DNA of 64,000 nucleotides from Sipunculus nudus. Taxonomy: Eukaryota > Annelida > Sipuncula > Golfingiida > Sipunculidae. Numbering within the stretch: position 1 is the first letter of the stretch; each line of letters opens with the position of its first letter. This document shows positions 1-11,481 of the stretch, in pieces. The translations under genes and the position numbers were made by a program. The notes beneath the pieces are model-generated. The model saw only the letters and a list, made by a program, of their open reading frames with translations, was not told the origin of the DNA and searched no databases. Location of the stretch: the NCBI GenBank assembly GCA_026874595.1, contig CM049320.1, positions 2,141,501-2,205,500 of the forward strand, given 5' to 3'.

Positions 1-868
1 TTTGGGGACATCTAAAATTATGTCAACAGCCTGGGGAGCATAGAGATGTGCACTGAATGACCTACAGTCATCAAAGTGGACTGCTTGACAATGTAATGGA
101 ATACAACAAGAGCCTCCAAAAAAATTCAATAACTAGCCTAATTTTGCAGCTTTTATTTTCAAATTTCAGATTTTAACAGATTAAATCCTTATGTATACAT
201 GGTGTGAAAATTAAATCCACAGTACTTACAGGAAAAAAACGTGCCATGGCCAAAGTTGGGCAAAATTTAAGGTACCTATTTTATATTTTTGCCAATATTT
301 AAAAAAATTTAACAAATTTTGATCTAATTTTTGGTATACAATTAAATTTTGATTAATTAAAGTTGTATTACTGGAAAAAAGTCCCTTCCCCTTAACACTT
401 TTGGTCTTAAGTGACCAAATATCTTCCTGATTTTTTTACAAAGTCCATTATGTTTGGGCCCATAACTTTTTTAAATTATATAATACTGACTTAATATCTG
501 GCATGTACATAGGAACTATATAGAGGAATATTTATGGTAAATATGAAGAAAACCAAATGAGTGGTTTTGATATTAGGCAGTCCTGAAGTGTGAAAATAGA
601 TTTCTAATAAAAATTGAGGTTTTTCCTTAATATCTCAAAGGAACGAAGTCCTATTGACCCAATTTTTGGCATGGTAGGAGATTATGGGGACATCTAACTG
701 TATGCCGAAATTCAGATTTGTAGGTCCAACGGTGTCGAAACGTGCCAGTCTTACGGACGGACATCCAGACAGACAGACGGACGGACGGACGGACGGACAG
801 ACAGACGGACGGACGACGGACAATGGACCATGACTATAGCTCAGATGACTTATAGTCAGCTGAGCTAA
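1..868. repeat. Dispersed repeat, right part, with hairpin terminus (copy A)
   Basis: The first 868 bases match 6414-7245 nearly base for base, so this is a dispersed repeat cut by the window edge. It holds a short tract of GACG/GACA tandem units (about 768-815) and ends in a hairpin at 837-867: TAGCTCAGATGACT, loop TAT, AGTCAGCTGAGCTA, a 14-bp stem with one mismatch. The same hairpin ends copies at 7214-7244 and 24904-24934. No coding potential is seen. Its superfamily is not recognised; the end GCTAA after a hairpin recalls Helitron 3' ends, but the spacing is not typical. Confidence 0.85.
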
Positions 869-2428
869 AAAATTGATAATATAACGCCAGCCATACAAAC
901 AGAAGGAAGGAGGATCATAGAAAAACACTATCAAGTACAGCTCCACCAGCAGGACTGAAATCCAGGCAGCTAAGCTGGACAAAGGAAAGTTGGAAGGAAA
1001 CAGACACAGGGTTACATCTATAGCTCAGAAAAAAAACAAGTCAGCTAGGCTGATAAATGTAAATTATGAAAGCAAATTCCATGGAGTATAACTAGGTATT
1101 TGTTGGAAAACAGGATCAGAAATTATATACATTATACTGGTATCACTTATTTTGATGGAAGTCACCTTGAGCTTATGACAGCCAGCTCTGATGTTTGCAA
1201 TATAAAAATACTGGCATCCTTGTCATAAGGTGATAAACGGATAAAGCAATTATAATATTACATTGTCATAATTTATACACACAGCATTAAGTATATATGA
1301 ACATGGTAGTGAGGAATTTACTATACCCCCAGGGAAATTTGTTTGCTGTGTGCTATTTGTTAATTTGTATGTGGCCTTTGCTATGCTCCAGGATTGCTCA
1401 CATACATCAGAAATTTGGTGCTATATCATACAGGAAACTCATAATGAATCATCATGATCCATTATCTGGTATTAACTCATCAAGAAATTGTAAAAATAGA
1501 CCTGCGGTGTTAACCAACCTGAGTTATCAAGCCTCAGTACACTGATAAAGATTATTACCAGCTTGCCAAGCAGGATGAGATATGTAATAACTTCTTTACA
1601 CAACTTTATTAATCCAACCACGGAGGTTATGTCTTCAGTGACTCTTCACCCCTGTTAATTTTTTTGTTGGTTTGTTAGCAGATCGCACAGGTCCAAATGA
1701 ACCAATATTCCCAGGAAACTTGAAAGAGAGTGGGTCCCTGGAAAAAGGCAATAAATGTTGGTGCAGATCCAGACATAGTGTCAAAGAAGCAGATGAGTTG
1801 CCTGAATTATTGTTGACTGCCACCTGTCTCCTGATTTTGACACTCACAGTGCAGGGCTGGGACATAATTATAAGTTAGGGAAGGCACCATTAATTTTTAT
1901 GCAGATCTGGATAAAGGTACCCAACCCACAGCTGGGATTATTTTCTCTTGCTGAAGGTACCAATATGTACCATATTTAATGCATTCAAATTGTATTAATA
2001 TGAATAAAACATTACTGCCATGTTACATAGGAAACCCAACAAAGAACACACACATACAAAAAACAGTGAAGTGGAAAAACATTTCCTCATACTCTACAAA
2101 TATTATATCCTTGTCAACTTCAAAACTCCAGGAAATATGCTCAAAATCTCATTATTCTTGAAACTTACAAGAAACAGCAGATACAACACGTACACACTTG
2201 ACCACAGTAGGAATTAACAAAGCAATAAGTAAAAACAAATTTAATAGAATTAAATTTCCTTAACATAATTAGATGTCAACTGGACATTACAGGGTAGGGC
2301 TGTCATAGCTGCCTTTCCATCCGTCCATCAGTCACAGATATGATGTTAATTCAATAATGTAAAAAAAAAAATTAAAAGTCACCATCCTCACACCACTGAT
2401 GCAATTCACAAAATGCTAGTTCAAGTTC
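869..2428. other. Non-coding stretch, nothing recognised
   Basis: AT-rich sequence between two dispersed repeats. Short open frames (for example 1297-1545 and 1672-1878 on the plus strand) have no coding-like composition and no splice context. It may be intron or intergenic DNA downstream of exon 3 of the CCDC50-like gene. Confidence 0.5.
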
Positions 2429-3776
2429 AACAAGGGACCCATGGGTCACGGCGCTCAGCTGATCATGATTGGACTATGAATGTTTCTCCACTGTGATACT
2501 ATATGGAGTCGATAAAGCTTATGAATATCATGGACATGTTGGGCTATTATAAAGGAATGTAATGTAATATGTGAGTAAATGATAAATGAAATTACCTGAC
2601 TGATGGATTAATAGAGTCAAATATGGTGGTTTATTTTTTATTTATTTAGGAGGGGTTGAAAATGGTGATATATTTGAGCAAATATGAATGCAATGACAGC
2701 AGTAATAAGCAGTAGTAGAATGATGATAAGGCTATTTGTTGAAGGATCTAAAGTGTATGGTAGTCTGCAAGCTTTCAATTTGACAGATATGATGTTATGA
2801 TTAACTATGCTGATGAAGTGATTTATGAATTTGTGACTGTATGACACAATATCTCTTTAGTCTTGACAAGGTACATTATTGTGATGCCCACTATGTCTAC
2901 ATATTACACAATACTGACATAATTTCTGGCATGTACATAGGCACCTATGGAGGAATAGTTATACAAAATATTAAAGTATGAATATATCTGATTCATCTTG
3001 TTCTTGCTTACTGAGGCTGACTTTTGGATGGGGTTCGGAGAAGGGAAAAGTGAGGGCAGCACGAAGGTGGATGTAGAAATATTCTATTGTAATGTTTTTC
3101 ATTTATATAAGAATATGAAAAGCTAAGAGGAAAGGGGCCCTCCTACTTGGTTATAGTAAAGTTCTAAATATATGATTGCAAAATTATACTCTGACAAGAC
3201 TATCATGAAGAAAAACAGTAAAAGTTTCGAGATACTGTGATGCATATGAAAATTTACAGATGGACTGGCAAGTTGACAGAATGGACTAATACCTTTATTT
3301 CACTTTCAAGGGAATAATGCATTTAAGTTTATATATAATCCTATTTTTTTTAAGCATATCCACTTTTTCCATTAAGAAGTTTTTATCTGAATCATTTTTT
3401 TATTTACAGGTTTTATAAATTTAAAAAAAAAACCCTGAAAATATAAGTTAAAATATTAGAATTGTTGCAAAAGTTGCAATCATTATATATACAGAGTAAA
3501 AAACTGAAACTATAAGTTAAAATATTAGAATTGTTGCAAAAGTTGCAATCATCATATATCCAGAGTGTAGCTCATATTGGTTTATATTATGCATACACAT
3601 ATATTTTATTATTTTTAAATCATAAATGTTTAAACATGCTTAATTTTATTCACCAAAATAAAATAAAAGATTCAGTAAATTTGATAAAATAAGACATTAC
3701 AAATAAAGTATACACACTGTTAGTTGAATGAGGGACAAACAATATCATTGTGCTAATTACTATCTCAGTTTTAATT
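2429..3776. repeat. Large dispersed repeat copy B, left part
   Basis: From the motif ACAAGGGACCCATGGGTCAC onward this segment matches 22068-23507 with few differences. It includes a locally duplicated motif around TTAGAATTGTTGCAAAAG (two copies here, three in the second copy at 22990-23200), so the two copies differ by one internal repeat unit. The match is interrupted at 3776 by an insertion and resumes at 5471. No protein is encoded. The left boundary is set by where the two copies stop matching. Confidence 0.85.
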
Positions 3777-5470
3777 GTATCCGCCAAAACAGAGTTTTGT
3801 GGATACTATGTTTTCAGCTGCACGCCGCTGCTGCGTAGGTTTCCGGAGAACTCCTCCGTAACCCCTGGGAGGAATTTTACGAAACCCGGGATTATGTTCG
3901 CGTCACATGTGAACTGCTGCGCCCCGATTTTGTTTTGACCTCTGGCCTTTCCTCTGCGCTCTGCGTCTGTTTGTGCGTCTGTTTCCACACATAAACCCAC
4001 ATATCTCGAGAACCGTTTGACGGATCAGGAAAATTTTTTTGCACAAATGTAGCCCTTGGAGAGCTTTATAACATACACAAAAAATGGTGGCGCCACCTGC
4101 AACCATGTTTGCACAGTGTCCATCTTTTCGTCTGCCTTGGGTTAAAATCACTCATATCTCTGCAGTGACTTGACTAATTCACCTGAAATTCGGCATGCGT
4201 ATACATCCTGGATAGCTTTTCTGATTTTATGACAGGTGGCGCCACCTACATTCACGTTTACGCTGCAGACATCCAAGCTCATATCTCGGGAACCGTTTGA
4301 CCCATCAGGAAAATTTTGTTGCACAAATGTAGCCCTTGGAGAGCTTTATAACATACGCAAAACTGGTGGCGCCACCTGCAGCCATTTTTGCACAGCTCCT
4401 GTCTGTTTGTCTGCCATGGGATAAAATCACTCATATCTCGGCAGTGGTTTGACATATCTGGCTAAAATTTTGCAGGTTTATACATCCCCGACAGCTCTCT
4501 TGATTTTATGACAGGTGGAGCCACCTGCATTCTAGTTTCTGCAGCAGACATCCAAGCTCATATCTTGGGAACCGTTTGACCGATCAGGAAAATTTTTTTG
4601 CACAAATGTAGCCCTTGGAGAGCTTTATAACATACACAAAAAATGGTGGCGCCACCTGCAACCATGTTTGCACAATGTCCATCTTTTCGTCTGCCTTGGG
4701 TTAAAATCACTCATATCTCTGCAGTGACTTGACTAATTCACCTGAAATTCGGCATGCGTATACATCCTGGACAGCTTTTCTGATTTTATGACAGGTGGCG
4801 CCGCCTACATTCACGTTTACGCTGCAGACATCCAAGCTCATATCGCGGGAACCGTTTGACCGATCAGGAAAATTTTTTTGCACAAATGTAGCCCTTGGAG
4901 AGCTTTATATCATACGCAAAACTGGTGGCGCCACCTGCAGCCATTTTTGCACAGCTCCTGTCTGTTTGTCTGCCATGGGATAAAATCACTCATATCTCGG
5001 CAGTGGTTTGACATATCTGGCTAAAATTTTGCAGGTTTATACATCCCCGACAGCTCTCTTGATTTTATGACAGGTGGAGCCACCTGCATTCTAGTTTCTG
5101 CAGCAGACATCCAAGCTCATATCTTGGGAACCGTTTGACCGATTGGGCCAAAGTTTTGCATGTGTGCCGTCACCTGCAACCATTTTTGCTCAGCGTCCAT
5201 CTGATTGTCTGCCACGGGCTAAAATCACTTATATACATGTAGTGGTTTGACTTATCTGCCTTAAATTTTGCATATGTATACAACTGGGACGGCTTTCTGG
5301 ATTTTGTGGTAGGGGGGCAACCTTCATACACAATATGGCTGCAGACATCCATGCTAATATGCAACACTTCACTCTATTTCCCCTTGCCACTTAATCCATG
5401 CCTCACTTCACCCATTCCACTCTGATTTAGGCGGATACACATAGTCGCTTGTCGACTACCCATATTCTAG
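3777..5470. mobile_element. Nested ~1.7 kb insertion built of ~280-bp tandem units
   Basis: Copy C of the host repeat is uninterrupted at the equivalent site (near 23507-23512), giving an empty site that proves an insertion or a precise loss. The insert starts with GTATCCGCC (3777-3785) and has the inverse GGCGGATAC at 5430-5438, 32 bp before its right junction. Inside, the motif GGAACCGTTTGAC recurs at about 4011, 4291, 4571, 4851 and 5131, so the unit is about 280 bp; alternate units are more alike (about 560 bp), a two-unit higher-order repeat. No transposase frame is present, so it is non-autonomous. A target-site duplication is not clear (at most 2-3 T). Confidence 0.75.
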
Positions 5471-7245
5471 TTTATTACTGGAATTAATAGTCAATTTCAC
5501 ACCTGATGAAGTTTTTACTCCTCTGAAGTAAGGAATTACTTATCTCATGAACATCCACACTTTCATAGCAATACACCACTTTGTGGACACAATTAAATGT
5601 ACACTTTAATCACTGTAACCCTGGTGGTACAATACAAAATCTAAAATGTAGCATAGCCTAGAATAAGAATGAATCAAATACAGAAAATAATAACATTCAT
5701 CTAGTTTATGCACCATCGGGGGGGGGGGGGGGGGGGAGTGCAGGGCAGAGGGGAAGCCTGCTGGTAGTAGCCAAGCTGACCCAAGGCAAGCTGCCTGGGG
5801 TGGGTTACATAATGCAAGTGAAGGCTGTACTACTAGGTGGGCTAAATGTAAACAACACTTGACATGATGTATGAAAACATGAATAAAAGCTATTCTTTCC
5901 AATCAATTTCTTTGAAATTTCATATTTAAAAAGATTAAATCCTTATGTATATATGCTGTGAAAATTAAATCAACAGTGCCAAAGTTGGACAAAATTTAAG
6001 GTATTGATTTTATTTATGCTAATAACTTGAAAAATTTCCAAAATTCAGATGTAATTTTGGGTAAACAACTGAATCTTGGTTAAATAAAGTTATATTCCTG
6101 AAAAAAAAAGTCTGTAGGTTCAGCAATTCTCATGTTAGGTGAGTAAATATATTTCCTGATTTTTTTTAAAAATTGCATTATGTTTTGGCCCATAACTTCA
6201 AAATAATACCCAATACTGACCTAATTTTTGGTATGTTCATAGAAAACGTATGAAAGAATGTGAATACCAAATACAATCAAAAACAGATCAGTGGTTTTGA
6301 TATTAGGCAGCCTTGAAGTGTAACAATGGCTTTTTTTTATGGAAGAGTTTTTTTTCCTTAATATCACGAAGGAACGGAGTCCTAATGACCCAATTTTTGG
6401 TATGGTAGGAGATTTTGGGGACATCTAAAATTATGCCAACAGCCTGGGGAGCATAGAGATGTGCACTGAATGACCTACAGTCATCAAAGGGGACTGCTTG
6501 ACAATGCAAGGGAATACAACAAGAGCCTCCAAAAATATTCAATAACTAGCCTAATTTTGCAGCTTTCATTTTCAAATTTCAGATTTTAACAGATTAAATC
6601 CTTATGTATACATGGTGTGAAAATTAAATCCACAGTACTTACAGGAAAAAAACGTGCCACGGCCAAAGTTGGGCAAAATTTAAGGTACCTATTTTATATT
6701 TTTGCCAATATTTAAAAAAATTTAACAAATTTTGATCTAATTTTTGGTATACAATTAAATTTTGATTAATTAAAGTTGTTTTACTGGAAAAAAATCCCTT
6801 CCCCTTAACACTTTTGGTCTTAAGTGACCAAATATCTTCCTGATTTTTTTACAAAGTCCATTATGTTTGGGCCCATAACTTTTTTAAATTATGTAATACT
6901 GACTTAATATCTGGCATGTACATAGAAACTATATAGAGGAATATTTATGGTAAAAATGAAGAAAACCAGATGAGTGGTTTTGATATTAGGCAGTCCTGAA
7001 GTGTGAAAATAGATTTCTAATATAAATTGAGGTTTTTCCTTAATATCTTGAAGGAACGAAGTCCTATTGACCCAATATTTGGCATGGTTGGAGACTTTGG
7101 GGATATCTAACTGTATGCCGAATTTCAGATTCATAGGTCCAACGGTGTCGAAACGTGCCAGTCTTACGGACGGACATCCAGACGGACGGACGACGGACAA
7201 TGGACCACGACTATAGCTCAGATGACTTATAGTCAGCTGAGCTAA
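5471..7245. repeat. Large dispersed repeat copy B, right part, with duplicated inner module
   Basis: Matches the segment starting at 23512 and continues to the hairpin terminus at 7214-7244. A G homopolymer at 5718-5736 (19 G) corresponds to a 31-G run in copy C. A module of about 660 bp containing TTAAATCCTTATGTATA is present twice here (about 5933 and 6594) but once in copy C, so copies differ in module number. The GACGGACGGAC tract near 7165-7195 is short. No coding potential. Confidence 0.8.
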
Positions 7246-8374
7246 AAAATGGATGACCTTGATGTATTTTTCAAGGTCTCAAAAATCTGAGGGACAATAA
7301 CCAAACTCACAGCACTGACACACCTCATGAAGGGTAAGGTAAAGTGTAAACATGGATGACTTTGATGTAGTTTTCAAGGTCACAGAGGCAATCATGTTGC
7401 AGCTACTTCCACAACAGACGGGGGACATACCACATTACTTAATGGATAATGAGGTGGCCAAGTCACCAGTTTACAGTAGGGTGCCACAAACTGTAAAACG
7501 AAATGGTTTTTGTGGACTGGGCAGGTCATGTCGGTTTATTCTGATAGTTTTATTATCTTCCTTATTGTTTTCTAGAGGAACAGTTTACGAGGTCAGTGGA
7601 AAAGTTAACAGTCATCCCCATTGTATGCCAGGGTGATAAGATCATCAGTTAGGCTATTGATATCTTATCAGTTTATCTGTGGGGGCTTTGATAATTTTAT
7701 AGGAAAATTTACCATGGGAACATGTACAGTTTAAAAGATAAATGTGTAGATAAAATCCTCACCATCATAATTTTAGCTCTCTCTTATCATTTCTCTGCAC
7801 AGTTTTCAATATACATTCACTTTTCCATTTTTTGTACAGATTGCTGAAATACTGTCTTTCAGCTCAGTAATTAAATTTACAAGAGAGTTACAGTGCAACA
7901 CTTTAAATTCAGCTTTTAAATTAATGTATGTATATTCTGAAGGCACCATAATAATAAGCCATCACATATTTTGCTCTTTCAATATGCTGCCTGTTTTACT
8001 GCACTAAATCAAGAGTGCATGAGTCGCTCAAGATCTAGCATATTTACTCCAGTTCTATTAGTACAACAATTTCAGTATGCTCCAACTTCAGTCAAGCGTG
8101 AGCTAGAGTCCAGACCCACCTATAATTGGAGGTCTAGTTTAGACCACAAAATCTAGCGTATTTGGCTGAGATCTGGCGTGTTTTGGAAATCTAGAGCAGT
8201 TAAGATTTTGTGTGTAAATGGAGTTACAATCTAGTGGTCAATACTTTGATTTGTGCAAAGGAGATGCAAGTTCCAACACCGCCAAAAACTCAAGGACAAA
8301 ATGGTGGTTTATTCATAGAACCTAACAGACTTTCTCAAAGGTCTCAATTAGTGATGTGCCAATTAAACATTTTA
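7246..8374. other. Non-coding stretch
   Basis: AT-rich sequence with no recognisable exon. The phrase ATGGATGACCTTGATGTA at 7250 recurs in similar form at 7352 (a diverged ~100-bp duplication), which explains the short open frame at 7352-7636. Nothing else was seen. Confidence 0.4.
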
Positions 8375-9396
8375 CTGTGGAAGTGGTTTTTTAACGGGGG
8401 TTTTAATTCACGCTTTTCGCTGGAGCATGATTTGGGCTTAATTTAAAACACCTGTTAATTCGAACACCTTAGACATGTCCGTGTAGTTTTTTTTTTTACC
8501 GTCAGTGCTGACACTATTGAAAGATACAAGTAAAGAGTAATAGTGAATTGAATAGACGACGCTGTGTCATATAGATCTTTAATGTTTGATGGGGCACTGA
8601 GAATTGAACAAAACTGTTTTCATATACAATATTTATTTTGTATGCACAAAAGTCTAGTGTTTTCATGGAAATTTTGGTATTCATCCCGGGGGCGTTTGGC
8701 AGGTTGTGATGTAACCAGATGGTCGATGCAATCGTTCACCATTTGAAAGGCGAGATCCACATAAGGCTGGTAATCCCTCCTTGCTCGCTTGAGTTGAGGC
8801 TTCTTTAACAAGGATGTTAGAGTAGTCATGTTGCTTGTAGTAAGATTTCATAGCAAGTGATATCTCAGCTGAAAACCACTCCATATAATATTGATTTGTA
8901 GAAACAACTGTGAAACAAATAGCATTTGAAGACCTCAAGTATCGCCCTCCAAATGTCTCTGAAGTACGAGTGAAAGCCAGCCGCATTTGTGGTCAGCTCT
9001 GTTTCTTGTTCACACATAGCAGGCTGCTTTTAGTTAGTAATCACAATCGCTGTTGTTGAGCATTACTACAACTTACTCATATGTCAAACAGCTTGTCTGG
9101 GTGCAGAACTTTAGCATCATCAAATGTAATTAGTCCCTGTAATTACGTATTGTTTACCCGTGCCATCATGGTACTCAATGGCCCATAGCATGTACGCAGA
9201 TACCATAAGCTTGTTAGGTGGAAGGTAGGTTGCATTACAAACCTATCTTTGGGTAATCCTTGAAATATTTTGATAATTTTATACAAAATGAAATCCCCAT
9301 ACATACTGCTTTGCACAAAAATCTGAACTGCGCAAATGTTGTAAAAAGGAAAAAAGCACAAAAAATTCAGACGCGCCAAATTAACCACTTCCACAG
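8375..9396. mobile_element. Small DNA transposon remnant, CTGTGGAAGTGGTT TIRs, TA flanks
   Basis: CTGTGGAAGTGGTT at 8375-8388 is the exact inverse of AACCACTTCCACAG at 9383-9396, and both ends are flanked by TA (8373-8374 and 9397-9398), as expected for a TA target-site duplication of the Tc1/mariner-pogo kind. The 1022-bp interior has overlapping open frames on the minus strand (about 8986-8681 and 8829-8620) that read like one broken coding region with a frameshift, but I do not recognise the protein and see no catalytic motif. Best described as a non-autonomous or dead TIR element. Confidence 0.7.
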
Positions 9397-9539
9397 TATA
9401 TCAATGATTGGTTGTTTTCTTTCATGATCTCTTTAACTCGGTGCATCTTTACATAAACAATTAAAAGCGATTATGTGTAAATAAAGGAGAAGTCATATCA
9501 AATCGAAAACAATATTCTGATCCTGTCAGGGAATTGGTA

Positions 9540-11342
9540 TAATTCTGTGTATTTATTGTGTACTCACAGCAGTCTGTATAATTATTGTGTACTTACAGCA
9601 GTTTTAGTATGATTTCTGTGAATTTATTGTGCACTTACAACAGTCTGTATAATTATTGTGTACTTACAGCAGTTTTAGTATGATTTCTGTGTATTTATTG
9701 TGCACTTACAGCAGTTTAAGTATGATTTATGTGTATTTATTGTGTACTTACAACAGTTTTGGTATGATCAATGTTTATTTATCTTGTACTTACATTTTCT
9801 AGTATGATTTTCTGTGTATTTATTTTGTATTTACAGCAGTTTTTGTATGATTTTTATTTATCTTGTATTTACAACAGTTCTAGTATGACTTCTGCTAATT
9901 TATAGTGTACTTTGAGCAGTTTTAGTACAATTTCTTCATATTTGTTTTGTACTTGCAGCTGTTTCAGTATGATTTGTGTTTCTTTGAAGTATTCATGCAG
10001 CAGTTTTAAAAGGACTACTGTTTATAAAAGTAGTTTACCGTAGTTTAAGTGTGATTTCTGTGTATTTATCAAAGCACTTCCAGCTGGTTTTTAATGATTT
10101 CTGTGTATCGGGCATGTACTAACAGCCAGTTTTAATGATTTCTTTGTGTACTTACAGCTGGTTTAATGATTTGTATGTATTTATCGTGTACTTACAGCTA
10201 GTTTTAATAATTTCAATGTATTTATTGTGTACTTACAGTCAATTTTAATGATTTCTGATTATTTATAGTGTACTTATAGCCAGTTTCAATGATTTCTTTG
10301 TATTCATCATGTACTTACAGCCAAGTTTTAACAATTTACATGTATTTATTATGTACTTAAAGCCGGTTTTAATGACTTCTCTGTATTTTTCATGTACTTA
10401 CAGCAGTTTTAAAAGATTTCTGCATATTTATCATGTACTTGCAGCTGTTTTTAATGATTTCTGTAAATTTATCATGTACTTACAGCTGGTTTTAATGATT
10501 TCTGTGTGTTTATCATATACTTACAGCCAGGTTTAATTATTTCTGCGTATTTATCATGTACTTACAGCTGATTTTTATGATTGGTGTAATTTTATTGTGT
10601 ACTTACAGCAGTTTTTAATAATTTCTGTATTTTTATCTTGTACTTACAGCTGTTTTTAATAATTTCTGTAATTTTATTGTGTACTTACAGCCGTTTTTAA
10701 TAATATCTGTATTTTTATCGTTTACTTACAGCCTTTTTAATAACTTCTGTATTTTTATCGTGAAATGACAGCCATTTTTAATAATTTCTGTATTTTTATC
10801 ATGTACTTACAGCCGTTTTTAATAATTTCTGTAATTTTATTGTGTACTTACAGCCGTTTTTAATAATATCTGTATTTTTATCGTTTACTTACAGCCTTTT
10901 TAATAATTTCTGTATTTTTATTGTGAAATGACATCCATTTTTAATAATTTCTGTATTTTTATCATGTACTTACAGCCGTTTTTAATAATTTCTGTATTTT
11001 TACAATGTACCTACAGCTGTTTTAATTTTTTCTGTGTATTAATCATGTACTTACACCCATTTTTAATAATTTCTGTAATTTTATCGTGTACTTACAGCTG
11101 TTTTAATTATTTCTGTGTATTTATCATGTACTTACAGCCCAGTTTTAATGATTTCTATGTATTTATCATGTACTTAGGGCTAGTTTTAATGATTTCTGTA
11201 TTATTATTGTGTATTTACAGCCAATTTTAATGATTTCTGCATATTTCTCATGTACTTACAGCTGTTTTTAATAATTTCTGTAATTTTTATCATGTACTTA
11301 CAGCCAGTTTTAATTATTTCTGTATTTGTATCATGTACTTAC
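9540..11342 (-). repeat. ~41-bp minisatellite abutting a splice donor (CCDC50-like intron 3)
   Basis: About 45 imperfect units of roughly 41 bp. Read on the minus strand each unit carries GGCTGTAAGTACATGATA or a close variant. That is the exon 3 end and donor (CGGCT then GTAAGTAC) of the CCDC50-like gene, and the array starts exactly at that donor (11342) and runs only into the intron. Each unit holds about 10 nt like the exon end and 30 nt of intron. Units far from the exon (9540-10100) are more diverged. Short open frames here (10309-10536, 10928-11230) are products of the repeat. Confidence 0.92.
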
Positions 11343-11481
11343 AGCCGTTTTTGGCGCATCAGGTACTCCATCCTCTCCTTCTGTTGCCGCTCCTCCTCCT
11401 CTGTCTGTACGATCCTGGCCACCGGGTGATCCTCCCGCGCCGTACGACGGTTATATCGATTCAAACCATACTTGTAATCAA
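11343..11481 (-). CDS. CCDC50: CCDC50-like exon 3
   Basis: 139 nt between acceptor TTTTATTTCAG and donor CGGCT/GTAAGTAC. It enters in phase 1 and leaves in phase 2. The encoded segment begins FDYKYGLNRYNRRTARED and ends in a charged coiled coil (QTEEEERQQKERMEYLMRQK). GC content is clearly higher than the surroundings. Its donor is copied about 45 times in the adjoining minisatellite. Confidence 0.88.
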
